7,748 bases of DNA from assembly GCA_026387215.1 (NCBI GenBank), contig JAPLMC010000018.1, positions 1-7,748 on the forward strand, given 5' to 3'. The DNA comes from Candidatus Omnitrophota bacterium. Its GTDB lineage: Bacteria > Omnitrophota > Gorgyraeia > Gorgyraeales > Gorgyraeaceae. Positions within the stretch are counted from its first letter, which is position 1, and each line of letters starts with the position of its first letter. This document shows positions 1 to 5,772 of the stretch, piece by piece. The notes under the pieces were generated by a model that had not been told where the DNA came from, did no database searches, and saw only the letters and a list, made by a program, of their open reading frames with translations. The translations under genes and the position numbers were made by a program.

Positions 1-1
1 G

Positions 2-493
2 AAGGCCTTAAGAGATATCCATATCTTGCAAAAGCTGTTTAATTTAGAAGTCTCTAATGAAGAATATAGCTATTATCTTAAGAGAAAAGATGAATTTAAA
101 ATGAGCTTTTTTAAAACCATTATAACTGGCCTAGTGGACAATGCGGGTTTATCGAACCAGGCGAATTATATAGATTTCAACTCTGCTTTGATAGATAGCC
201 ATTTGCCTGAATTGGAGCATTTTTATAACATCTCGTATGAAAGAGATATAAAAATGTCTAAGAATGCTATGAAGAAGATAGAAGAAGTCAATTCTAAAGT
301 AAGCGCAATTGTTACGGGAGGATTTCATACCCAGGGCATAACAAAAGCCCTTAAAGAAAATGGTTATTCGTATGTAGTCATAGCTCCATACGCCAAGACA
401 GGTATGGACGAAGAAAACTACCGCTTTTTATTATCAGGAAAGCGTAAATCAATAGAAGATTTGATAAGTCAAATTAACAACGAAGAGAAATAG
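2..493 (+). CDS. 3' end of a large uncharacterised protein (5' truncated by the window edge)
   Basis: The frame is open to the left edge, so this is the C-terminal 163 codons of a longer gene and not a short gene starting at the TTG at 26; no SD precedes that TTG. The stop is TAG at 491-493. The fragment is mostly predicted helix, rich in Lys and Glu. It contains the segment VTGGFHTQGITKALKENG, followed by a short strand-like stretch (SYVVIAPYAKTG) and a charged tail. I know no enzyme family with this motif. From memory only, similar C-termini occur in very large hypothetical proteins of Omnitrophota. The beta-strand then GGFH then helix pattern would suit an alpha/beta fold with a His near a ligand site, but that is speculation. 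The next gene's SD overlaps this stop codon, so the two are probably co-transcribed. Confidence 0.75.
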   Translation, partial: KALRDIHILQKLFNLEVSNEEYSYYLKRKDEFKMSFFKTIITGLVDNAGLSNQANYIDFNSALIDSHLPELEHFYNISYERDIKMSKNAMKKIEEVNSKVSAIVTGGFHTQGITKALKENGYSYVVIAPYAKTGMDEENYRFLLSGKRKSIEDLISQINNEEK

Positions 494-505
494 AGGAGGT
501 TTATT

Positions 506-862
506 ATGTGGAGTGGAATAAATAGAAGGAAATTTCCAAGAGCTAACTACCCATGCATACTTTCTGTGAAGAAGAAAGATCAACAAGACAGCCTTTCAAC
601 TCAGACTGAAAATATAGGCTTAGGCGGCATATGTGTAATGTTGCCAAGGGATCTTGGTATATTTGCTCCAGTGGAGATATCTCTAGATTTACTAGACGGT
701 CAGCCTGTTATAGAATGTGATGGCACAGTAGCATGGGTGATAGCCAGCAAAGAAGTCAAGAAATCGGAAGCTTTTGATACAGGCTTAGAATTTACGAACT
801 TAAAGAGAAAAGATGCTATGAGAATAAATTCTATAGTTGAAAAAGTAGTGGATACGCAATAA
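506..862 (+). CDS. PilZ domain protein (single domain, degenerate second motif)
   Basis: A 118-residue protein that is essentially one PilZ domain, the small beta-barrel that binds cyclic di-GMP. The first arginine motif is visible as RKFPR (R8 and R12, RxxxR). The second motif, normally D/NxSxxG, reads NIGLGG near residues 37-42: the Asn and the final Gly are kept but the Ser is replaced by Gly. The rest of the barrel follows (ECDGTVAWV, then DTGLEFTNL), ending in a helix containing KDAMRINSIVEKVV, as is common in PilZ proteins. There is no membrane segment or output domain, so it should be a cytosolic adaptor. The start is well supported: GAGGAGGT at 493-500 lies 5 bp before the ATG and overlaps the upstream stop. 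Identification as PilZ is secure; actual c-di-GMP binding is less certain because of the Ser loss. Confidence 0.9.
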   Translation: MWSGINRRKFPRANYPCILSVKKKDQQDSLSTQTENIGLGGICVMLPRDLGIFAPVEISLDLLDGQPVIECDGTVAWVIASKEVKKSEAFDTGLEFTNLKRKDAMRINSIVEKVVDTQ

Positions 863-866
863 CTAC

Positions 867-895
867 TTGACGAATAAAGAGTTGTGTGATAAAAT
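867..895 (+). promoter_or_regulatory. Sigma70-like promoter with extended -10, leaderless configuration
   Basis: TTGACG (867-872), a 17-bp spacer, then TAAAAT (890-895), with TG at 887-888 giving an extended -10. Initiation 6-8 nt beyond the -10 falls on or next to A902, the first base of the ATG of the following PilZ gene. No usable SD is present: the AAGG at 897-900 is 1 nt from the ATG, too close to work. A leaderless mRNA is inferred. Confidence 0.65.
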
Positions 896-901
896 TAAGG
901 T

Positions 902-1195
902 ATGGAAGAGGAAAAGAGGATAGCCCCAAGAGTCTTGTTTAATTCGTCTGTTCGCTATCACGAAAAAGGTGTACAAAAATATAGCGACACTATAGGTAAA
1001 GATATAAGTAGTAGCGGCATAGGTTTTATTTCCAACGAGTTTATTCCTAGTCATTCCAAGATTTTATTTGAATTACGCCTTCCATGGCATCAGGAACCAG
1101 TTCAAGCGTTAGCAGAAGTTGTTTGGGTCTCAAGTCAACCGTATTCTGAAAGATTTAATGTAGGTGCGAAGTTTTTAGACCCTACAGCGGTATAG
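902..1195 (+). CDS. PilZ domain protein (single domain, canonical motifs)
   Basis: A 97-residue single-domain PilZ protein. Both c-di-GMP motifs are intact: RIAPR at residues 6-10 (RxxxR) and DISSSG at about 34-39 (DxSxxG). They are followed by the typical strands GIGFIS, ILFELRLPW, ALAEVVWVSS and FNVGAKFLD. It lacks the long C-terminal helix of the preceding PilZ protein and has no membrane or effector domain. A cytosolic c-di-GMP receptor or adaptor is the natural reading; its partner is unknown. The ATG at 902 is the only start that keeps the N-terminal arginine motif directly after a short MEEEK lead. It appears to be its own transcription unit, with a promoter directly abutting the start codon and about 150 bp of non-coding DNA after its stop. 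Confidence 0.92.
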   Translation: MEEEKRIAPRVLFNSSVRYHEKGVQKYSDTIGKDISSSGIGFISNEFIPSHSKILFELRLPWHQEPVQALAEVVWVSSQPYSERFNVGAKFLDPTAV

Positions 1196-1304
1196 AAATC
1201 CAATCTATTTTAACCCATTCCCGTATATATCCTTAAAAATTAATATCTTCTTAGTACTCATTCTGGACAAGTTAAAACTTTTTAGTTCAAATGCACTGAA
1301 GGGG

Positions 1305-1333
1305 TTGACAAAACCAACAACGCAGGGTATACT
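1305..1333 (+). promoter_or_regulatory. Near-consensus sigma70-like promoter
   Basis: A perfect TTGACA (1305-1310), a 17-bp spacer and TATACT (1328-1333). The ATG of the next gene is at 1345, only 11 nt past the -10, so the expected start near A1341 gives a leader of about 4-5 nt. There is no SD (the sequence before the ATG is TTTTTATCACTT). It is the closest match to consensus in the window. Confidence 0.8.
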
Positions 1334-1344
1334 TTTTATCACTT

Positions 1345-1725
1345 ATGGCAGAACAAAGCATTACTAAAATATTTGCTTTATTAAAAATCCTGGACAAGGA
1401 CAAAAGATATGATCCGGAAGCGTATTCTTTTATCATGGCAAGCTTGGACTATACAATGAAAAAACTAAAGAGAAAAGGGCATGTAAGCGGACAGGAGCTT
1501 ACCGATGGCGTAAAAGACTATTGCCTAGAGCAATTCGGGCCAATGGCAAGGCTTGTGCTTGAAAAATGGGGCATTAAGACAACTAATGATTTCGGAGAGA
1601 TAGTATTTAATCTTATAGATTCCGGACTATTAGGAAAAACAGAAGAAGACCACAAAGAAGACTTTCATAATAGATACGACTTCAAAGAAGCTTTTGATAA
1701 AGGCTGCAAATATCCCCTCCATTAA
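1345..1725 (+). CDS. Minf_1886-type conserved hypothetical protein
   Basis: A 126-residue cytosolic protein of unknown function. Its recognisable core is RYDPEAYSFIMASLDYTM, then HVSGQELTDGVKDYCLEQFG, then DFGEIVFNLIDSGLLGKTEED, ending in DFKEAFDKG. This pattern matches the family named after Minf_1886, found mostly in Planctomycetes, Verrucomicrobia and related phyla; I recognise it from sequence memory. Length agrees with that family. The chain looks wholly alpha-helical, with no signal peptide, membrane segment or cysteine motif. It stands alone with its own strong promoter and no SD, which suggests a constitutively expressed housekeeping-type protein. No function can be inferred from its neighbours. 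Confidence 0.85.
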   Translation: MAEQSITKIFALLKILDKDKRYDPEAYSFIMASLDYTMKKLKRKGHVSGQELTDGVKDYCLEQFGPMARLVLEKWGIKTTNDFGEIVFNLIDSGLLGKTEEDHKEDFHNRYDFKEAFDKGCKYPLH

Positions 1726-1773
1726 TTCTGCTTCGCTCTGAAGGTATACAGGTAAAATAAATAACGAGTTGTG

Positions 1774-1808
1774 CAGAAAAAATTTCCCTTGTGTTTTTTA
1801 TTTTTCTG
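1774..1808 (+). repeat. AT-rich inverted repeat around the -35 region
   Basis: CAGAAAAA (1774-1781) and TTTTTCTG (1801-1808) are perfect 8-bp reverse complements separated by 19 bp. The repeat brackets the likely -35 element of the next gene. It could be an operator-like element or chance in A/T-rich DNA. As an RNA hairpin it would be weak. Confidence 0.3.
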
Positions 1809-1817
1809 TATTAAAAT
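1789..1817 (+). promoter_or_regulatory. Putative promoter of the five-gene operon
   Basis: TAAAAT (1812-1817) is a good -10. A poor -35, TTGTGT (1789-1794), sits 17 bp upstream. The ATG at 1827 is 9 nt past the -10, so initiation at A1824 or A1825 would leave a leader of about 2-3 nt. No SD precedes the ATG. The weak -35 makes this the least certain of the three promoters. Confidence 0.45.
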
Positions 1818-1826
1818 ACATTTAAT

Positions 1827-2789
1827 ATGATGAAAAATATTTTTATTTTATGGTTTTTCTGTGCGATTTTATCCGGGCTTGGATTTTGTCAGGATAAAAT
1901 AGAGATTGATTCGCAGATTATCAGTATAAATCCTGATAATGAATATATAATAATCAAAGCAGGAGAGAATGATGGGGTTGAAATAGGCGATGGGCTTATT
2001 GTTCATAGAAACGCTGAAAAATTAGCAGAAGCTCAGATAGTGGAAGTCAGACCTGGCGTAGCTGCAGCAGTAATATTGAATATCGAAAAAGAGCAGAAAA
2101 AAGAATTAATAGAAAAGATCATGGAAAAAGATAAAGAAATCAAAGAAGGCGACAGCATTTTGATTGTTAAAGAATTGAAAGAATCTTCAACAGCGATAAC
2201 TGCAAAGGGTAGAAAAGTAGAAGAAAAAAAATACCGGGAACAAAAGAAATCCAAGTGGACTACTCTTCTGGGCTCCAAAGCTACTGCTGGATCAGCAGTG
2301 CCGGTAGAAATTCTAGATTCAAACTACTCGGCTTCAGGCTCCATGGCCACGGTTAAAACTCCAACAGAAGCCCTAAACCCTGAAAAAATTCAAGTTATGC
2401 AGGAAAGCAGCGTTGTAAAAGCTAGTATAGAAACAGACATTAGCGCTGTATTTTCATACGCCTTAATGGTTTTAAGGGAAGATGGTTATTCTGTTATTTT
2501 TTCAAACAGGGTAACTGGTAATATTTTAGCTACGATGCCAATAGAACTTACCCTTATGAAAGAATTATGGGCAGACGCTACAGCTTCCATTGAACACAAG
2601 CTTGTCGTATCTCTTGAAATGAAATATAAGCTTGGCGTTACAGAGCTAAATGTGTCTTCGTTTAAAGAGCATACTCAGAAAGGGAAACAGATAAAATTAC
2701 CTGTTACGCGCATTGATCCCATGGATTCAAAATATTATAGCGCTTTAGTGGAACTTGCTTCAAAAATAAAAGAGCGCGCTGAGCGTTGA
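1827..2789 (+). CDS. Exported or periplasmic protein of unknown function
   Basis: A 320-residue protein with an N-terminal signal sequence: MMK, a hydrophobic stretch of about residues 4-20, then CQDK. The Cys at 22 is preceded by LGF; Phe at -1 is a poor lipobox, so lipoprotein status is doubtful. Residues 25-85 form a small beta domain with the pattern ...IIIKAGENDGVEIGDGLIVHR..., like the short beta-barrel modules of FlgT-C-type or envelope proteins. A Lys/Glu-rich linker follows (about 87-150). Residues 195-320 are an alpha/beta domain: a helix, LREDGYSVIFSNRVTGNILATMP, and further strands, resembling the common fold of small outer-membrane lipoproteins. No catalytic motif is visible. ATG codons lie at 1827 and 1830 and both are plausible. 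Its stop overlaps the start of the next gene, so it leads the operon. Confidence 0.7.
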   Translation: MMKNIFILWFFCAILSGLGFCQDKIEIDSQIISINPDNEYIIIKAGENDGVEIGDGLIVHRNAEKLAEAQIVEVRPGVAAAVILNIEKEQKKELIEKIMEKDKEIKEGDSILIVKELKESSTAITAKGRKVEEKKYREQKKSKWTTLLGSKATAGSAVPVEILDSNYSASGSMATVKTPTEALNPEKIQVMQESSVVKASIETDISAVFSYALMVLREDGYSVIFSNRVTGNILATMPIELTLMKELWADATASIEHKLVVSLEMKYKLGVTELNVSSFKEHTQKGKQIKLPVTRIDPMDSKYYSALVELASKIKERAER

Positions 2790-3478
2790 AATACAAGATA
2801 TTAAATAGCGCTTTATTAAAAATATACGATTTACTTTACGCTAAATTCGGACCAAGGCATTGGTGGCCTGGCGATACGAGAATTGAAGTAATAATAGGCG
2901 CAATTCTTACACAAAATACTGCCTGGAGAAATGTAGAAAAGGCTATACATAATCTTAAGAAAGAAAAAATGCTGAGTGCAAGCAGGCTTTCTGATATTTC
3001 TGAAAAAAAGCTTGCAGCACTCATAAAGCCTTCAGGCTGTTATAACGTAAAGGCTAATCGCATAAAGATTTTTTTGAAATTTCTAAATGTCTGTTATAAT
3101 GGCTCTATTAGCAAGATGTTCAAAGCAGGTCTTTGTCAACTAAGAGAAGAGCTGTTGGCGCTTAAAGGCATAGGTCAGGAAACAGCGGATAGTATTCTCT
3201 TGTATGCCGGGGGTAAACCTGTTCTTGTAGTAGATGCTTATACAAAAAGGGTGTTTTTACGGCATGGTTTCATAAGCCAAAAAGCGGATTATAAGAAAAT
3301 ACAATCTTTATTCATGAATAATCTTCCAGAAAATGTTGGGTTATTCAATGAGTTTCATGCGTTAATAGTGGAACTAGGAAAATCAGTATGTAAATCTAAA
3401 AAACCATTGTGCAATATATGCCCAATACGAAGCATGCGGAGGAAACAAAATGCCAGAAGAAACAAAAAAACAGGATGA
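2786..3478 (+). CDS. EndoIII-superfamily (HhH-GPD) DNA glycosylase, MagIII-like
   Basis: A 230-residue base-excision-repair glycosylase. Order of motifs: HWWPGD (25-30), GAILTQNTAW (38-47), PSGCYNVKA, the helix-hairpin-helix LKGIGQETA (126-134), and VVDAY with the catalytic Asp at D150. EndoIII itself has Lys in the hairpin (GRKTA); here that position is Glu (E132). This points to a monofunctional glycosylase like Helicobacter MagIII (3-methyladenine) rather than a bifunctional lyase. The C-terminal Fe-S motif C-x6-C-x2-C-x5-C is incomplete: C202, C209 and C212 are present, but the fourth position is R218. The start is TTG at 2786, inside a TTGA overlap with the upstream stop; an in-frame stop at 2780-2782 rules out an earlier start, and a later one would lose conserved N-terminal helix. 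The substrate is inferred, not shown. Confidence 0.88.
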   Translation: MKYKILNSALLKIYDLLYAKFGPRHWWPGDTRIEVIIGAILTQNTAWRNVEKAIHNLKKEKMLSASRLSDISEKKLAALIKPSGCYNVKANRIKIFLKFLNVCYNGSISKMFKAGLCQLREELLALKGIGQETADSILLYAGGKPVLVVDAYTKRVFLRHGFISQKADYKKIQSLFMNNLPENVGLFNEFHALIVELGKSVCKSKKPLCNICPIRSMRRKQNARRNKKTG

Positions 3479-3647
3479 AGCAAAAAAAGTGCCGGAAGCA
3501 GCAGAAAAACCTACGAATTGCATGAAATGCAACAAGAGGCTAAAAAGAAAAGCATGGTATTACAAGAACAACGGTTATTATTGTTCTAAAGGCTGCTGGC
3601 AGCAAGCTGTTAAAGCTTTAGCTGCAAAAAAAGATAAAAAAACATAA
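3450..3647 (+). CDS. Small Lys-rich Cys4 zinc-ribbon-like protein
   Basis: A 65-residue protein. After a charged, probably disordered N-terminus (residues 1-22) come two cysteine pairs, CMKC (24-27) and CSKGC (45-49), separated by 17 residues containing RLKRKAWYYKNNGYY. CxxC...CxxxC spacing suits one structural zinc site of the ribbon or treble-clef type. The C-terminus is Lys/Ala rich. Its high positive charge would suit nucleic-acid or ribosome binding, but that is inference; no named family comes to mind. The ATG overlaps the glycosylase gene by 29 bp, in another frame. A clear SD, GGAGG at 3438-3442, lies 7 nt upstream, so translation is independent or coupled, and the start is well supported. 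Confidence 0.8.
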   Translation: MPEETKKQDEAKKVPEAAEKPTNCMKCNKRLKRKAWYYKNNGYYCSKGCWQQAVKALAAKKDKKT

Positions 3648-3650
3648 CTT

Positions 3651-4031
3651 ATGATTGACCGTCGTAGAAATATAAGGACAAAAAAGAATATACTTCTTAA
3701 GCTTGCAGATCCTGCTTTTGATATTATAACAGAAACAGTTGATATAAGCTCATCTGGCGCTTATTGCAGAGTGACCAGGAACTTGACGCCTATGTCAAAG
3801 ATAGAGGTTGTTCTTCTTGTGCCAGGGAAAGATAGCAATAGCCCTATGAGAAAGATAAAATGCAAAGGCGTTGTGGTTAGGGCAGAACCTGCTATAATAA
3901 AATACGCTGATAAAGCGCACTATAATATAGCCATATTTTTTACGGATATCTCTAAAAAAGACCAGAAAATAGCGGAAGATTATGTTGCTTCAGGCAATCT
4001 GGATCCTGCAGAGATACAAATAAGCCATTGA
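3651..4031 (+). CDS. PilZ domain protein
   Basis: A 126-residue single-domain PilZ protein. The arginine motif is RRNIR (R5 and R9), within a run RRRNIR, and the second motif is DISSSG (31-36), both canonical. The downstream strands are KIEVVLLVP, KCKGVVVRAEP and HYNIAIFFTDI, followed by a helix containing KDQKIAEDYV and a short tail. No membrane anchor or fused output domain is present, so it is a likely cytosolic c-di-GMP receptor. It begins 3 nt after the stop of the zinc-ribbon gene without a recognisable SD, so translation probably depends on coupling to the upstream gene. Its operon partners (an exported protein, a DNA glycosylase and DUF4416) do not reveal its target. Confidence 0.92.
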   Translation: MIDRRRNIRTKKNILLKLADPAFDIITETVDISSSGAYCRVTRNLTPMSKIEVVLLVPGKDSNSPMRKIKCKGVVVRAEPAIIKYADKAHYNIAIFFTDISKKDQKIAEDYVASGNLDPAEIQISH

Positions 4032-4046
4032 CGCAAATAGGTATAA

Positions 4047-4574
4047 ATGGGTAAGGCCAAAAAGCCAGAAGCAGTAAAACTTATTATAGGAATGTTAGTT
4101 AAAAGCCAAAAACTCTTCGACATAGCCGAAGAGTTTTTTATTAAAAGTTACGGCCCTATAGATTATGAAAGCCCTGTGATTTCTTTTGGATATACGGATT
4201 ACTATAAAAAAGAAATGGGCAGCCCATTAAAAAGAAAATTCATATCCTTTAAAAAAACAGTCTCTCCTGAAAAAATTGCAAAGATAAAGCTTTTCACTAA
4301 TTCCATAGAAGAAACTCTCAGTGCGAATAAAAAAAGGCGAATAAATATAGACCCTGGCTATGTCTCTGATTCAAAGCTTGTTCTGGCCACTACAAAGGAT
4401 TATTTTCATAGGATATATTTAAATTATGGCATATATACAGAGGTTACGCTTAAGTGGAGAAAAGGCAGTTTTGAACCATTTGAATGGACGTACCCTGATT
4501 ACAGGAGCAAAGAATATATAGATATTCTAAATACCATAAGAAATAACCATATGAAGCATAATAAAACAACGTAG
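4047..4574 (+). CDS. DUF4416 family protein
   Basis: A 175-residue protein matching the DUF4416 pattern along its full length: PEAVKLIIGML near the N-terminus, a helix with LFDIAEEFF, then YGPIDYESPVISFGYTDYY, EMGSPLKRKFISF, KIKLFTNSIEE, INIDPGYVSDSKLVLATTKD, RIYLNYGIYTEVTL and FEWTYPDYRSKEY. The function of the family is unknown; it occurs in many deep-branching bacteria. Conserved acidic and aromatic residues (DPGY, TYPDYR) might mark an active site, but nothing is established. The chain looks cytosolic. The ATG lies 15 nt after the preceding PilZ stop, with only a weak AGG upstream; it preserves the conserved N-terminal KLIIGML segment, so a later start is unlikely. Codons 21-31 contain a terminator-like hairpin, listed separately. 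Confidence 0.9.
   Translation: MGKAKKPEAVKLIIGMLVKSQKLFDIAEEFFIKSYGPIDYESPVISFGYTDYYKKEMGSPLKRKFISFKKTVSPEKIAKIKLFTNSIEETLSANKKRRINIDPGYVSDSKLVLATTKDYFHRIYLNYGIYTEVTLKWRKGSFEPFEWTYPDYRSKEYIDILNTIRNNHMKHNKTT
4108..4139 (+). terminator. Terminator-like hairpin inside the DUF4416 coding region
   Basis: AAAAACTCTTCG (4108-4119) and CGAAGAGTTTTT (4127-4138) form a perfect 12-bp stem with a 7-nt loop. A sixth T follows at 4139, so the T6 tract sits at the base of a CTCTTCG/CGAAGAG core. This is the shape of an intrinsic terminator, and it lies 77 nt after the stop of the preceding PilZ gene, where an operon terminator would be expected. It nevertheless encodes part of the conserved N-terminus of DUF4416 (K-L-F...E-E-F-F). 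Whether it terminates transcription, attenuates it when untranslated, or is a by-product of the peptide sequence cannot be settled from sequence alone. Confidence 0.5.
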
Positions 4575-4640
4575 TTTGTGTCTAAAGATCTTGGGGCTGA
4601 ATAGATTAAGTACAGCAACGTGCGCGTTTTGAGTAGTTAT

Positions 4641-4644
4641 GGAG
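4641..4644 (+). promoter_or_regulatory. SD sequence deciding the M48 protease start
   Basis: GGAG lies 9 nt before the ATG at 4654. The alternative in-frame ATG at 4639 overlaps this SD and has no SD of its own, which favours 4654. Confidence 0.5.
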
Positions 4645-4653
4645 TATTTTACT

Positions 4654-5772
4654 ATGCAACATAAATCAGAGCAATATTCCAAAATAAAACATAGGATCGC
4701 ATTAATAAATATTTTTCTAGCGCCTTTACTGCTATGGATACTCTTGGCCGCAGGCGTACCTGCTTATTTTAAAAACATATCAAAATTAATCCCAGGCAAT
4801 AATTACGCTAATTTGATTATTTTTTATATTTTTATAGGCATGCTTTGCTATATTATAAACTTGCCTATGGGGTTTTATTCAGGATTTATATTGGAGCGCA
4901 GATTTTCTCTTTCCAATCAGACGTTAAGAGATTGGGCGTTGATGGAGGCCAAAAAAAACTTAATCGTTTTTATAATAAGCGCACCTCTTGTTGTAACATT
5001 GTATGCGTTTTTAAAGCTTTATCCTGCTACATGGTGGCTGTGGACAGCTTTTTTATGGTTCTCTGTCTCAATTATACTGGCAAAATTTGCGCCGGTCATA
5101 ATAGTACCTCTTTTTTATAAATATTCTCCTATAAAAGATGCGTTGTTAAACAACAGACTTAACCAGCTTGTTTCAAGAGTTGGATTTAATTCTATAGGCG
5201 TATATGAACTAAATATGAGCAAAGACACAAAAAAAGCTAACGCAGCACTCTTGGGCCTTGGCAAACAGAAAAGGATAGTGCTTTGCGATACGCTTATTTC
5301 AAGTTTCAACCATGATGAGATAGAATCCGTTATGGCTCATGAACTAGGGCATCATAAGATGAACCATATGTGGAAACTCATAATATCAGGTGGGATTTTT
5401 ACTTTTATAACATTTTTTTTCACAAATATCATTTTTCTAAAACTGCATAACTTTTTTGGATATATTATGCTTTATGACTACGAATCGCTTGTATTGATAT
5501 ATTTTATCGTATCTGTTTTTAACTTGGCATTAATACCTGCGGCCAACGCCCTTTCGAGGCGCCTGGAAAAGGATGCGGATGAATTTTCCCTGAAAGCTAC
5601 GCACAATACCAGTGCTTTTATATCTGCAATGAAAAAACTCAGCGAACAAAACCTGGCAGATGTAAATCCAGGAAGATTTTATGAATTAATGCTTTACGAC
5701 CATCCGCCAATAGGAAGGAGGATAGCTTTTGCAGAATCATTCAAACAAAACAACCAAAATAACTCCAAGTAA
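4654..5772 (+). CDS. M48 (Ste24/HtpX-like) integral-membrane zinc metalloprotease
   Basis: From the ATG at 4654 the protein has 372 residues (377 if the ATG at 4639 is used). It has the Ste24-type layout: about four hydrophobic segments in the first 155 residues, a cytosolic catalytic part, then two more membrane segments around residues 240-265 and 280-302. The zinc site is HELGH (H229, E230, H233), in MAHELGHHKMNH, with the third ligand E305 in LEKDADEF. Other family landmarks are KANAALLGLG, KRIVLCDTL and the C-terminal DHPPIGRRI. Such enzymes cleave membrane or misfolded proteins; bacterial members are thought to act in membrane quality control rather than on prenylated CAAX proteins, so the exact substrate is unknown. 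It heads an operon; its 3' end carries the SD and start of the next gene, overlapping by 44 bp. I see no convincing promoter in the 64-bp gap upstream. Confidence 0.93.
   Translation: MQHKSEQYSKIKHRIALINIFLAPLLLWILLAAGVPAYFKNISKLIPGNNYANLIIFYIFIGMLCYIINLPMGFYSGFILERRFSLSNQTLRDWALMEAKKNLIVFIISAPLVVTLYAFLKLYPATWWLWTAFLWFSVSIILAKFAPVIIVPLFYKYSPIKDALLNNRLNQLVSRVGFNSIGVYELNMSKDTKKANAALLGLGKQKRIVLCDTLISSFNHDEIESVMAHELGHHKMNHMWKLIISGGIFTFITFFFTNIIFLKLHNFFGYIMLYDYESLVLIYFIVSVFNLALIPAANALSRRLEKDADEFSLKATHNTSAFISAMKKLSEQNLADVNPGRFYELMLYDHPPIGRRIAFAESFKQNNQNNSK
5716..5721 (+). promoter_or_regulatory. SD supporting the TTG start of the DUF362 gene
   Basis: AGGAGG, within GGAAGGAGG at 5713-5721, lies 7 nt before TTG 5729. 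It sits inside the end of the protease gene (codons for IGRRI) and explains the non-ATG start in the overlapping frame. Confidence 0.7.

Noticed and set aside
26..493. A complete gene starting at TTG 26
   Set aside because: The frame is open to the window edge, there is no SD before the TTG, and the fragment looks like the end of a longer protein.
1271..1290. Possible terminator AACT-TTTT-AGTT after the second PilZ gene
   Set aside because: Only a 4-bp AT-rich stem without a following T-tract; too weak to call.
3464..3470. A7 run in the glycosylase/small-protein overlap as a programmed frameshift site
   Set aside because: Joining the two frames needs a +1 shift, the codons are not a standard -1 slippery heptamer, and the downstream gene has its own SD and ATG.
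3599..3625. Hairpin GCAGC/GCTGC with inner AAGC/GCTT at the end of the zinc-ribbon gene
   Set aside because: It is followed by an A-tract instead of a T-tract on the + strand, has a bulge, and arises from Ala/Lys-rich codons; no terminator role is supported.
4576..4607. Promoter for the M48 operon (TTGTGT with a -10 near TAGATT)
   Set aside because: The spacing does not fit 16-18 bp and the -10 match is poor, so no promoter was annotated.
4845..5120. A 91-codon + strand frame inside the M48 gene
   Set aside because: It is in an alternative frame across membrane-segment codons of the protease, with no SD or domain.
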